Source: JAXMAR01 sp046350295 (GTDB lineage Bacteria; Planctomycetota; Planctomycetia; Gemmatales; Gemmataceae). Taken from it: DNA of 64,000 nucleotides. The notes under the pieces are model-generated. The model ran no database searches. It had not been told where the DNA came from and saw nothing but the letters and a program-made list of their open reading frames with translations. Positions within the stretch are counted from its first letter, which is position 1, and each line of letters opens with the position of its first letter. The translations under genes and the position numbers were made by a program. The stretch spans positions 186,001 through 250,000 of the forward strand of contig JAXMAR010000001.1 of NCBI GenBank assembly GCA_046350295.1, read 5' to 3'. Positions 44,739 to 52,791 of this stretch are shown one piece after another.

Positions 44739-44918
44739 GACACTCTCCAATCGAAGCGCGCGGAAGTGAAGTCGACGCCTTGGCCGCGCGCAGCCCAGGC
44801 GCTAGAGAAGGGATCCACCTATCTCGAGCCAAATCCAGACGCGGCCGAATTGACAGCTAAGTTGCAACCGGCGCAGCATGCGTGATTCGGCCGCACGCGC
44901 CGGGCCCATCGGCGCCGG

Positions 44919-46028
44919 TCAATGCCCCCGCAAGGCCAGGATCACCTCGAGCACGATCAACAGGACCACAATCACCTCCAGAAACTCCGTGCGAAAGTGG
45001 CTCGCCTGGTCCGACACCGTCTGGTACACCCCCTCGAGCACCTCCAGCTTGCGGCGGATGTTCTCCTCCCATGTCTCCAGGTGAAAGCGGGCCGAGAGCA
45101 GGCGATAAACGCGGGCCAGGTACGGATCGCCCACCAGCTTGAGCGCGTTGCCCGTGCGCTCGAACAGGTCGTTCGCCTCCATCTTCAGCGCCCCCAGGCG
45201 CCGCAGCGGCCGCGAGTAGCCGCGCCAGAAGGGCAGGTACGAGCGCGTCAGCGGCTGGAGCGTTTTGCCGGCGACGGAGAGGCTGTCGTCGAGCCGGTTG
45301 TCGATGTGGCGGAACTCGAGGAGCTGGAGATTGGCGAACTCGATGACTTGCAGCGTGTCGTCGCAGTCCTCGTCGAAGAGGACGGCCGCGGTCCAGTCGG
45401 CAACGAGAAGATCCTGCGGCGCGTAGCTGAGACGGAGCCGGGTCGCTTCGCGTTTTTCGTCCGCGCTCAGCGCGGCGTTCTCGAGATGGACGAGGGAGGC
45501 GAGGAGGTCTTCATCGCCGGCGCAATCGATGCGGCTGCAAGGAAACTGGAAGACGAAGTACTCCTCGCTCAGGTCGGCCTGCCAGGAGGCGTCGACGATG
45601 GTGGGCAGAAGGTGCGTGTGCAGCGGCAGGAGGACCGACCGCGCTTTCTCCAACAGAGGCGCCGGATCGGCCAGCGCTCCGGCCAACTCGCGCAGACCGG
45701 CGGACGGCAAACAGAACGGGATCTGGAAGGAAAGAGAGACGGCGCCGAAATCGAACAGCGTCAGCTCCGCCTGAGCGGCGACGACGCCGACGTGCGGCAG
45801 CGTCAACGCGACCGGCTCCAGCGTCATGCGCAGCGGCGGCAGGTGATACGAGATGGAAGAGGGCGTGCGGCGCCGTCGCGGCAGAGCGACCACCGAGGTC
45901 GGCACGAGCTGCGCCACCTTCTCCAGCAAGATCTCGTCCCCCCAGTCGAAGGCGACGAAGACGTGCAGCGTGCCGCTCAGGGGCTCACCCGGGTCCAGCA
46001 ATGGCCGGCCCTCACCCGGAGCAGACAA
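44919..46028 (-). CDS. RMD1/YagE-type (DUF155) membrane-anchored protein
   Basis: The 369-residue protein has the DUF155 pattern: NLQLLEFRHIDNRLDDSLSV, RRLGALKMEANDLFERTGNA, LKLVGDPYLARVYRLLSARF, LETWEENIRRKLEVLEGVYQ, and a final membrane helix FLEVIVVLLIVLEVILALRG. Family members (yeast Rmd1 and bacterial YagE) sit in membranes and have unclear roles. The start is TTG at 46028, overlapping the end of the small membrane gene upstream (stop at 46012); other starts inside are possible. The two genes are probably co-transcribed. Confidence 0.82.
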   Translation of the reverse strand: MSAPGEGRPLLDPGEPLSGTLHVFVAFDWGDEILLEKVAQLVPTSVVALPRRRRTPSSISYHLPPLRMTLEPVALTLPHVGVVAAQAELTLFDFGAVSLSFQIPFCLPSAGLRELAGALADPAPLLEKARSVLLPLHTHLLPTIVDASWQADLSEEYFVFQFPCSRIDCAGDEDLLASLVHLENAALSADEKREATRLRLSYAPQDLLVADWTAAVLFDEDCDDTLQVIEFANLQLLEFRHIDNRLDDSLSVAGKTLQPLTRSYLPFWRGYSRPLRRLGALKMEANDLFERTGNALKLVGDPYLARVYRLLSARFHLETWEENIRRKLEVLEGVYQTVSDQASHFRTEFLEVIVVLLIVLEVILALRGH

Positions 46029-46191
46029 CCGCGATGATCGAATAGAGGAAGACGCCGGTGCAGAAAATCGACAGCATCAGGCCGACGACGTACGTCCCCG
46101 CCTTCATGTCCTGCGTGTGCAGCTCGTGAATCTCCTCCGGCGTGAACGGCATATCGTCGTGATGCGGGTCGTGTGCGACGGTCTGTTCCAT
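46012..46191 (-). CDS. Small single-span membrane protein
   Basis: ATG at 46191 gives 59 residues: a His/Asp-rich head (MEQTVAHDPHHDDMPFTPEE), IHELHTQDMKAG and a membrane helix TYVVGLMLSIFCTGVFLYSI followed by a short tail. The longer frame upstream looks like shadow sequence. Its stop lies within the start region of the RMD1-like gene, so the two are tightly linked. It may be a small accessory subunit; it resembles small subunits of membrane complexes only in a general way. Confidence 0.65.
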   Translation of the reverse strand: MEQTVAHDPHHDDMPFTPEEIHELHTQDMKAGTYVVGLMLSIFCTGVFLYSIIAVVCSG

Positions 46192-46451
46192 GGCTTTCCT
46201 CAGAAGACGGCCAGGCGGGCCTGAACCCCGCGTGGCCGCCGGCCCCGTTCTTTGACGTTGTTTTATCGGCTTGGCCGGTCCGCGAGCAACTCTATTTCCC
46301 GACCGGGCGTCCGGCAATCGCTTCCGCATCCTTGTCCCGAGCGAGCTTCCGGGCGGCACGGCGCCGGATCCAAGGACCCAGCAGAGGCCAACGGCATTGG
46401 AGGCGCTTTCTCAAAAGGGCGACAGCGCTCATGACCCGCCTTGCCTTTCCG

Positions 46452-48419
46452 CTAAAACCCCTTCGCCTTATCCACCACGCACAGCAACCGCTCCCCCGCC
46501 ACGAAACGGCGCACGTTCTCACGATAAAGCCGCCATTGTCGCTCCAGCAGGTCCGGCGAGCTGCCGCCAATGTGCGGCGTGATCAGAATGTGGGACGCGG
46601 TCCAGAGCGGGTGCGAATCGGGGAGCGGCTCCGGATCGGCGACGTCCAGGCCGGCCCCCGCGATCGTCCTCTTCTTCAGCGCGGCGACCAGATCGTCCGT
46701 CTTCACCAGCCCGCCGCGCGCCACGTTGATGAAATAAGCCGTCTTCTTCATCGCCGCGAATTGCTCGGCCCCCATCATGCCGCGCGACTTCTCGGTGAGC
46801 GGGCAAGAGAGAACGACCACGTCCGCCTGCGGTAACCGCTCCATGAACTTGTCCGGCGTCTCCAGGCTGAACACGGTATCGGGGCGCGGCAGCTTGTCGT
46901 TGAGATCGAGCGCCATCACCTTCATGCCGAAGGCGTGGGCCCGCTTGGCGATCTGCGTGCCGATGCCACCCATGCCGACCACGAGCATCGTCTTGCCGTG
47001 CAATTCGGTCGGCTTCACTTTCGTCTTGTGGAACGTCCAGACATCGCCGTCGGCCTTGATCGGATGCGGCGGCGCGACGCCGCGCGACAACCCGAGCAGC
47101 AGGGCGAAAGCCTGTTCGGAGACGTTCGGGCCGTGCAGCCGTTGGAGATTGGTCAGGGTGACCTCGCTCTTTTTCAGCTCGGGCACGAGGTCCTTTTCGA
47201 CTCCCGCGTGCCCGACTTGAATCCAGCGCAGGCGCTTGCCGCTCTTGACGATATCGGAGGAGCAGAAGCCGAGGACCGCGTCCGCTTCGGCGACTTCAGT
47301 GGCCGCTTCTTCCAGCGAGCGGACGGGTACGAACAGCACATCCGGCGCAATCTGCTTCAGCTCCCAGAGGCGAGCCGGCATCAGGCTCGGGACGACGATC
47401 TTTTTGGGCGGCGTCCAGCCCTCACCCTTGACGGGCGACGGGCCTTCGTAGATGGCCCAGTCCTCGAAGAGGTCCCACGGCTTGGCCTTGCCGACCATTT
47501 CGTCGAAGACGTACTCGATGGCGTCGAGCCGCTCGCTCGCCTCGATGCCCGTCCATTCCTTGTGCCAGGGCATGTCGATGGTCTTGGCGATGTCCTTCCA
47601 GCCCTTGCCGGCGTCGACCCCCTTCTTCACCTGGTCGCGCAACTCGACGAAGAAGCGCTGCTGCTTCTTGAGGACGTCGGGGCCGCCCAGAGGTCCGTGG
47701 CCGGGGCAGACGATCTTGACGTCGAGCTGCTGGGCCTTGTCGAGCACGCGGATCCAGGAGGCCGAGTCGGAGTGGCCCATGTAGTTGAACGGACCATTCG
47801 TGCAGGCGTCCCCGGTGCAGAGGACCTTGTGCTTGGGCAGATAGGCGAAGCAATCGCCGGCCGTGTGCGCGTGTCCCAGGAAGAGCAGCTCGACGCGCTG
47901 CTTGCCGTCGTCGAGCACCAGCTTGTCGTCGAAGACGAGATCGGGGACGCGCAGGAACGACTTGGCGATGTCCTCGCGGCCCCCCTTGCCCTTGCCCGCC
48001 TTGGCGAACTCGTCCGGCCCGTCGATGCGGAGCAACCGGGCGCAGTTGAACTGGGCGACGACGCTGGCGCCCTGCTTGGAAAAGACGGCGTTGCCGTAAG
48101 CGTGGTCGCCGTGATGGTGGGAATCGACGACGTAGCGGATCGGCTTGTCGGTGGTCTTCTTGATGGCGGCGATGACGTCGCCGGCCTCCTTGGGGAAGTT
48201 GGCGTCGAAGACGAGGACGTACTCATCGAAGACGATCCAGATATTGTTGGTCCCCCCGAAGACGACGGACTTGTCGGTGGCGCTGATGGCCGAGTAGCGG
48301 AAGAAGACGCCGGGCGCGACCTCGCGGACGTCGTTGAACTTCATCTTGGAGAAGTCCTGAGCCGCGGCGGCGAGCGGGACGAGGAACAGGAAGAAGACGG
48401 CAAGGCGGCAGGAGCGCAT
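46452..48419 (-). CDS. Fusion: exported metallo-beta-lactamase-fold domain plus D-2-hydroxyacid dehydrogenase domain
   Basis: Residues 1-21 are a signal peptide. Residues 30-300 are a metallo-beta-lactamase fold with VDSHHHGDHAYGN (HxHxDH, residues 101-106), LLFLGHAHTAGDCFAYLP and IVCPGHGPLGG. From about 365 the protein becomes a D-isomer-specific 2-hydroxyacid dehydrogenase: WIQVGHAGVEKDL, LHGKTMLVVGMGGIGTQIAK (NAD fold), VVVLSCPLTEKSRGMMG, FINVARGGLVKTDDLVAALK and HILITPHIGGSSPDL. Frame and spacing are continuous, so this is a true two-domain gene of 655 residues. The two usual activities (hydrolysis and NAD-linked reduction) act in different compartments, which makes the signal peptide puzzling. 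Metal and NAD sites are intact. Confidence 0.88.
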   Translation of the reverse strand: MRSCRLAVFFLFLVPLAAAAQDFSKMKFNDVREVAPGVFFRYSAISATDKSVVFGGTNNIWIVFDEYVLVFDANFPKEAGDVIAAIKKTTDKPIRYVVDSHHHGDHAYGNAVFSKQGASVVAQFNCARLLRIDGPDEFAKAGKGKGGREDIAKSFLRVPDLVFDDKLVLDDGKQRVELLFLGHAHTAGDCFAYLPKHKVLCTGDACTNGPFNYMGHSDSASWIRVLDKAQQLDVKIVCPGHGPLGGPDVLKKQQRFFVELRDQVKKGVDAGKGWKDIAKTIDMPWHKEWTGIEASERLDAIEYVFDEMVGKAKPWDLFEDWAIYEGPSPVKGEGWTPPKKIVVPSLMPARLWELKQIAPDVLFVPVRSLEEAATEVAEADAVLGFCSSDIVKSGKRLRWIQVGHAGVEKDLVPELKKSEVTLTNLQRLHGPNVSEQAFALLLGLSRGVAPPHPIKADGDVWTFHKTKVKPTELHGKTMLVVGMGGIGTQIAKRAHAFGMKVMALDLNDKLPRPDTVFSLETPDKFMERLPQADVVVLSCPLTEKSRGMMGAEQFAAMKKTAYFINVARGGLVKTDDLVAALKKRTIAGAGLDVADPEPLPDSHPLWTASHILITPHIGGSSPDLLERQWRLYRENVRRFVAGERLLCVVDKAKGF

Positions 48420-48557
48420 GGGAATCCTCGATTGGCTGGTTTGATGGAGGCAAATGTAAGGGAAGGGGGGGCGGATTGCAAACGATTTGCGGGCGGGCGC
48501 TGTCGCGGCGTTGTCCTGGTGGTTAAGATGGCGGGATTGCCCCTGGAGGATCGCGTT

Positions 48558-49862
48558 ATGAGCCTCGATGTCCCTCCGTTTGCGCGCCTCGGCCTTTGGG
48601 TTTTTTTGGTCGCGACAGCAGCTCCGGTTTCAGCGCAGCGAAAGGGGCCCGAGCGGCAAACGCTGCCGCGTGAGCTGGTAGCCGAGTGGGAGAAGGCCGG
48701 CGCCACTTTCGGCTGGATCCGGGGCGTGTGGGAATCGTTCCGCGGCACGAGCGATGGCCTGCCCGGTGAGACCCCCGCTTTCCGCTTCACGCGCTGGCAG
48801 CCGCGCGTCCTTTCCAAGCTGCCGGAGCCCGATCGGCCGTTCGCCCTGTACCTCGGCCAGACCGAGATCAACGACGCCGGTCTAGAGGAACTGACGGCGT
48901 TCAAACGGTTGCGCGTGCTGGATCTCAGCGGCTCAAAGGTAAAAAGCGATGGGATGAAGCACTTGCTCGTCCACAAGGATCTCGTCGATCTCGACCTCAC
49001 GGGAACCGATGTCGAAGACCAGGGGATGAGGCAAATACGCCAGCTCAAAGGGCTGCGCCGGCTGCACATCGGCAACCTCAGGGACGGCGGGATCAAGACG
49101 CTGGCCGACCTCTCCGAGCTGCGCGACCTGAGCCTCGCCTTTTGCGAAGCGACCCCCACCGGCCTCAAGACCGTGGCGGCTCTGCGCTTCCTCGAGCGCC
49201 TCGATCTCGGCGGCGCCGAGCTGACCGACGACGGCGCCACGGCGCTGCGCGGCCTCGATCGGCTCGAGTTCCTGAATCTCAACGGCGCGATGCTCTCCGA
49301 CGACGGTTTGAAAGCGCTGGCCGGTCTCACCCAGCTCAAGGAGCTGCACCTCGGCGGCAACAAGGACCTCACCGACTCGGGCCTCGAGGCGCTGGCGGGG
49401 CTGCACAAGCTGGTTCATCTGGACCTTCTGGACACGCGGCTTTCCGGCGCCGGATTGAAGGAGCTCGCCGCGCTGAAGAGCCTGGAGGAGCTGCAGTTGA
49501 GGGACGGCGTGACCGATGAAGGATTGAAGGGCGTGGGCCAGCTCACACGGTTGACGCGTCTCGATCTTGCGGGGCGTCGCATCACGGACGCGGGCCTCAA
49601 GGAATTGCGCGGTCTGGGCCGCCTGCACCAGCTCTCTCTCCACGACACCGGCATCACCGCCGCGGGCCTTCAGGAGTTGGCGCCCTTCAAACAGTTGGCG
49701 GGGCTGAATCTGACCGGCGTCCTTCTGAGCGACGCCGCGCTCAAGCGCTTGCCCACGGACCTGCCCAAACTGAGTTTTCTGGACATTCGCGGCTGCAAGG
49801 CGAGCGACGCGGCGGTGGCTGAGCTTCGCAAGGCGGCGCCGCGGCTTTATGTCGTGCGGTGA
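48558..49862 (+). CDS. Exported leucine-rich-repeat protein
   Basis: A signal peptide (about residues 1-26) leads to a short linker and then about 13 leucine-rich repeats of roughly 24 residues with the pattern LxxLDLxGTxVTDxGLxxL, for example KRLRVLDLSGSKVKSDGMKH, ERLDLGGAELTDDGATALRG and LTRLDLAGRRITDAGLKELR. This is the form common in planctomycetes (also called RNI-like, with a hydrophilic D-x-G-L turn). It should bind proteins at the cell surface or periplasm. ATG at 48558 has a strong tggagg binding site. Confidence 0.88.
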   Translation: MSLDVPPFARLGLWVFLVATAAPVSAQRKGPERQTLPRELVAEWEKAGATFGWIRGVWESFRGTSDGLPGETPAFRFTRWQPRVLSKLPEPDRPFALYLGQTEINDAGLEELTAFKRLRVLDLSGSKVKSDGMKHLLVHKDLVDLDLTGTDVEDQGMRQIRQLKGLRRLHIGNLRDGGIKTLADLSELRDLSLAFCEATPTGLKTVAALRFLERLDLGGAELTDDGATALRGLDRLEFLNLNGAMLSDDGLKALAGLTQLKELHLGGNKDLTDSGLEALAGLHKLVHLDLLDTRLSGAGLKELAALKSLEELQLRDGVTDEGLKGVGQLTRLTRLDLAGRRITDAGLKELRGLGRLHQLSLHDTGITAAGLQELAPFKQLAGLNLTGVLLSDAALKRLPTDLPKLSFLDIRGCKASDAAVAELRKAAPRLYVVR

Positions 49863-49947
49863 GGGTGGACAAGCGGAGCGGCGGCGCGAACGCGCTGTAG
49901 AATGGTCCGGAGAGTGTGACCGGCCGATGAAGAAGTGGAGCAACGCC

Positions 49948-50244
49948 ATGCAGGCAGTGAAGGGAACATGGACCGGCGGGAGAATTGTTCCGGACGGCCC
50001 AGTGGATTGGCCGGAAGGTTCGCGCTTGGTCATTCAGCAGGATACGCGTCCCGATGTTGAGTTCTTGACAGAAGAAGGGCAAAGCGACGCGCCGGAGGCC
50101 GTCGAGCGCTGGATCCAAGAGTTGCGCGAGATTCCCCCTTTGCCGATGACTCCCAAAGAGGAAGAGGACTTTCTTGCCTGGAGGAAACGAGTCAAGGAGG
50201 CCAGTCTCGAGGCGGTGCGTCGACAGATGGAGGAATCGCGGTGA
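49948..50244 (+). CDS. Antitoxin-like small protein of a VapBC-type pair
   Basis: ATG at 49948 (binding site gtggag) gives 98 residues reading MQAVKGTWTGGRIVPDGPVD and WPEGSRLVIQQ, with the GxVxLpxPvDWPEGT type of phrase found in small antitoxin-like proteins, then a helical C-terminal end (EEEDFLAWRKRVKEASLEAV). Its stop overlaps the GTG start of the PIN-domain toxin (GTGA), so it should act as the antitoxin that binds and represses. An alternative start is 49927. Confidence 0.75.
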   Translation: MQAVKGTWTGGRIVPDGPVDWPEGSRLVIQQDTRPDVEFLTEEGQSDAPEAVERWIQELREIPPLPMTPKEEEDFLAWRKRVKEASLEAVRRQMEESR

Positions 50245-50651
50245 GGCGACGCTTTCTCTTGGACACCGGCCCCGCTTTCGACTTCCTGTTTGCTCGCCGC
50301 GGCGTCGATCGGCGTGTCGAAAAGGAGCGCCGCGCGGGCGCCAAGATCGGCATCTGTGTCCCGGTCTTGGGCGAGATTGCCGGCGGCCTCGAAGCCAGTT
50401 CCAGTCGAGAAGCGTCCTGGGCGATCGCACGGCGCCGGCTTGGCAAACTGGTCTGCTGGCCTTTCGAAAACGCTGCGGCATACGAATACGGTCGAATCTT
50501 CGCGAACTTGAAAAGTCGTGGTCTGATCATCCAACAAATCGACATGCAAATTGCCGCGATCGCGTTGACGCTTGGGAATTGCACCGTAGTTTCATCGGAT
50601 AGCGACCTCTCGGTCGTACAGGGCCTATCCGTCGAGAACTGGGCTTCGTAG
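50241..50651 (+). CDS. vapC: PIN-domain toxin, VapC-like
   Basis: The 136-residue protein has the PIN nuclease acid set: FLLDTGPAFDFL (Asp), VPVLGEIAGGL (Glu), IIQQIDMQIAAIAL (Asp) and VVSSDSDLSVVQGLSVENW (Asp). It would cut RNA when free of its antitoxin. Start is GTG, overlapping the antitoxin stop. Order, overlap and sizes are as expected for a type II toxin-antitoxin module. Likely an intact module. Confidence 0.88.
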   Translation: MRRRFLLDTGPAFDFLFARRGVDRRVEKERRAGAKIGICVPVLGEIAGGLEASSSREASWAIARRRLGKLVCWPFENAAAYEYGRIFANLKSRGLIIQQIDMQIAAIALTLGNCTVVSSDSDLSVVQGLSVENWAS

Positions 50652-50717
50652 ACGATTTCGGCTCTCAGCGTAACCAGCAAGCTTCCCCGCAAACTCTCAA
50701 CCCCAGAGCAACGACCC

Positions 50718-51761
50718 ATGAACACCTTCCCCAAGCTCCACAACGCAGCCTGGCCCGGCGTCGTCGGCAAGGGTTCTCCCGGCGCCGAGGCGTTCATCGA
50801 CCTCGACACCATGCTCGACCTCACCGCCAAGGCCGAGGTCAAGGGGGTGAAGTTCGACGGCGTCGATATCTTCCTCTTCGACCCGCACGTCAACATCGAC
50901 TCAACGGACGACGACCTCAAGCGCCTCGCCGACAAGGTGCGCTCGCGCAAGCTGGTTATCGGCTCCGTCGTCGCCCCGGTCTGGCCGCCGACCGGCGGCG
51001 GCTCGGCGATGGGGGATGAATCCGAGCGCAAGAAGTTTCTCGAGCAGGTGAAGAAGGGCTGCCGCATCGCCCAGAAGCTGCGCGATTTCGGCGTCCGGCC
51101 CTACGGCGTCGTCCGCATCGACTCGGCGTGCGGCCCGACCGACTGGCTCAAGGACCCCGAAGGCAATCAGAAGAAGATCGCCCAAACGTTCCGGCAGGCG
51201 TGCGACGTGGCCAAGGACTTCGGCGAACGCCTCGCCGCCGAGGGGGAGATCTGCTGGGGCGGCATGCACAGCTGGAAGCGGATGCTCCAACTCCTCGAAT
51301 TGACCGATCGCCCCGGCATCCTCGGTTTCCAGGCCGACATGGCGCACACGCTCCTCTACACCCTCGGCTACAACGCCCCGGAAGACCGCATCCTGCCCGA
51401 GAGCTGGAACTGGAGCGATCCCAGGAAGCTCGACGACGCGCTCAAGACGCTGACCGCGGCGCTGCGCCCCTGGACCATCGACTTCCACATCGCCCAGAAC
51501 GACGCCACCGTCAAGGGCTCCGGCAGCCACGACAAGACCGGCCGCCACTGCCTGCCCGACGATCCGAACGGCAAACTGAGCATCACCCACCACGCCGGCT
51601 TCTGGCTGCGCGACGGCTACGGCAACGTCACGAAAAAGATCAAGCACGTCTGCTGGGACGGCTGCATGTTCCCCAACGAGACGATGATGAAGCCGCGGAC
51701 GTGGAACAGCATCCTCGCGGCGATGATCGCGGTGCGCGACGCCCACGGCTGGAGCGAATGA
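50718..51761 (+). CDS. Sugar phosphate isomerase/epimerase-like TIM-barrel protein
   Basis: The protein resembles the AP-endonuclease-2/xylose isomerase-like barrel family: GVKFDGVDIFLFDPHVNID, KLVIGSVVAPVWPPTGGGSA, EICWGGMHSWKRMLQLLEL, GILGFQADMAHTLLYTLGYN and TIDFHIAQNDATVKGSGSHD, in which His, Glu and Asp residues would bind the metal. Such proteins isomerise sugars or inositols in the cytoplasm. The length of 347 residues is slightly above average. It stands alone. Exact substrate unknown. Confidence 0.85.
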   Translation: MNTFPKLHNAAWPGVVGKGSPGAEAFIDLDTMLDLTAKAEVKGVKFDGVDIFLFDPHVNIDSTDDDLKRLADKVRSRKLVIGSVVAPVWPPTGGGSAMGDESERKKFLEQVKKGCRIAQKLRDFGVRPYGVVRIDSACGPTDWLKDPEGNQKKIAQTFRQACDVAKDFGERLAAEGEICWGGMHSWKRMLQLLELTDRPGILGFQADMAHTLLYTLGYNAPEDRILPESWNWSDPRKLDDALKTLTAALRPWTIDFHIAQNDATVKGSGSHDKTGRHCLPDDPNGKLSITHHAGFWLRDGYGNVTKKIKHVCWDGCMFPNETMMKPRTWNSILAAMIAVRDAHGWSE

Positions 51762-51801
51762 CGCCTCGTTTTCGCCCCGGTTCGTCGCGATCGGAACGCC
51801 G

Positions 51802-52698
51802 CTACCGGTTGATCTCATCCGCCCGGATCATTTCCGCGACAAGGACCTCTTGGTCCCCCTGCAACCAGCTTTCGTCTTTCCGCGGCGCGCGGCAGCGCAG
51901 ATAATCCTCGGCGCCGATCTGCATGGTGTGGCCGGGGGCGAGGCGTTTGCCCGAGTCGAGCATGTAGCGAAAGATGCTGTCGAACATGTCGAAGTAGTGC
52001 TGGCCTTCGTGATGCCCCTTCGTGTAGGCGGCGAAGTCGGGCAGGCCCAGGATGTGGGCGCCGTAGGTCCGCATCCAGACGCGCTTGTCGTTCGGCACGT
52101 TGTACTTGACGAAGCCGCAGTAGAGGGCTGGCGCCGGCAGCGTGCGCAGCGACTCCATCAGGTCCCCCTCGGCGTCAGCGGCCGAGAGGGCGGCCGCGGG
52201 GAACGAGGTGCGGCCCGACTCGTTGAGGACGACGAGGGCGCCGAAGCGTTCCAGCGTTCCCGCAAGCGCCGCGAGCGTGACGAATTGCTCGAGCGGCGAC
52301 TCATCCTTTCCGGCGTACCAGAGCAGGATATGGGCGCGGTGGCGACGGGCCTCATCCTTGAGCTTCTGCCCGTAGTGTGACGGCGCAACGCACTTCTCGA
52401 CCGCCTCTTCCGGCATCGGCGCATCGAAGCCGACCAGCTGGATTACGTGCTCACCCCAGCCGGCCAGGCCGAAGACCTTCCCTTCCTTGTTCAGATCATC
52501 CATGACCTCGAAGCGGGCCCTGGCCATGGATGGATGGTACGCCCGCATGGCGCGCGTGACGGCCGCGGGCTCCAGGCGGAAGTCGTCGGCGAACAGTACC
52601 TGGAGGCCGGGCCGGTCCCCTTTCTTGGGGAAGGCGAGCAGGTCGTCGGGGCGGTCGTCGGCTTCGCGTTTGCCGAAAAAGCGGTTGTGGATGCCCAT
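51802..52698 (-). CDS. DUF4261-like hypothetical protein
   Basis: The 298-residue protein reads VLFADDFRLEPAAVTRAMRA, VIQLVGFDAPMPEEAVEKCV, AHILLWYAGKDESPLEQFVT, GALVVLNESGRTSFPA and RVWMRTYGAHILGLPDFAAY with KGHHEGQHYFDMFDSIFRYM, the sequence pattern of DUF4261 proteins. Their function is unknown; they are cytoplasmic and often next to toxin-immunity genes. There is no signal peptide. It is convergent with the isomerase gene. Confidence 0.75.
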   Translation of the reverse strand: MGIHNRFFGKREADDRPDDLLAFPKKGDRPGLQVLFADDFRLEPAAVTRAMRAYHPSMARARFEVMDDLNKEGKVFGLAGWGEHVIQLVGFDAPMPEEAVEKCVAPSHYGQKLKDEARRHRAHILLWYAGKDESPLEQFVTLAALAGTLERFGALVVLNESGRTSFPAAALSAADAEGDLMESLRTLPAPALYCGFVKYNVPNDKRVWMRTYGAHILGLPDFAAYTKGHHEGQHYFDMFDSIFRYMLDSGKRLAPGHTMQIGAEDYLRCRAPRKDESWLQGDQEVLVAEMIRADEINR

Positions 52699-52791
52699 GG
52701 GTCGCGTCCCTGAGGGTTGGGAAACCTGGATTCTAATCGGGAGCGGGGCGGCCGCAAGCCAAAAGCGGACCGAGTCGGCTAAGATAAGGGA

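Noticed and set aside
46935..48557. Long plus-strand frame leading into the LRR gene
   Set aside because: The part before 48558 is antisense to the metallo-beta-lactamase/dehydrogenase fusion and has no signal peptide. ATG at 48558 with a strong binding site and signal peptide is the real start.
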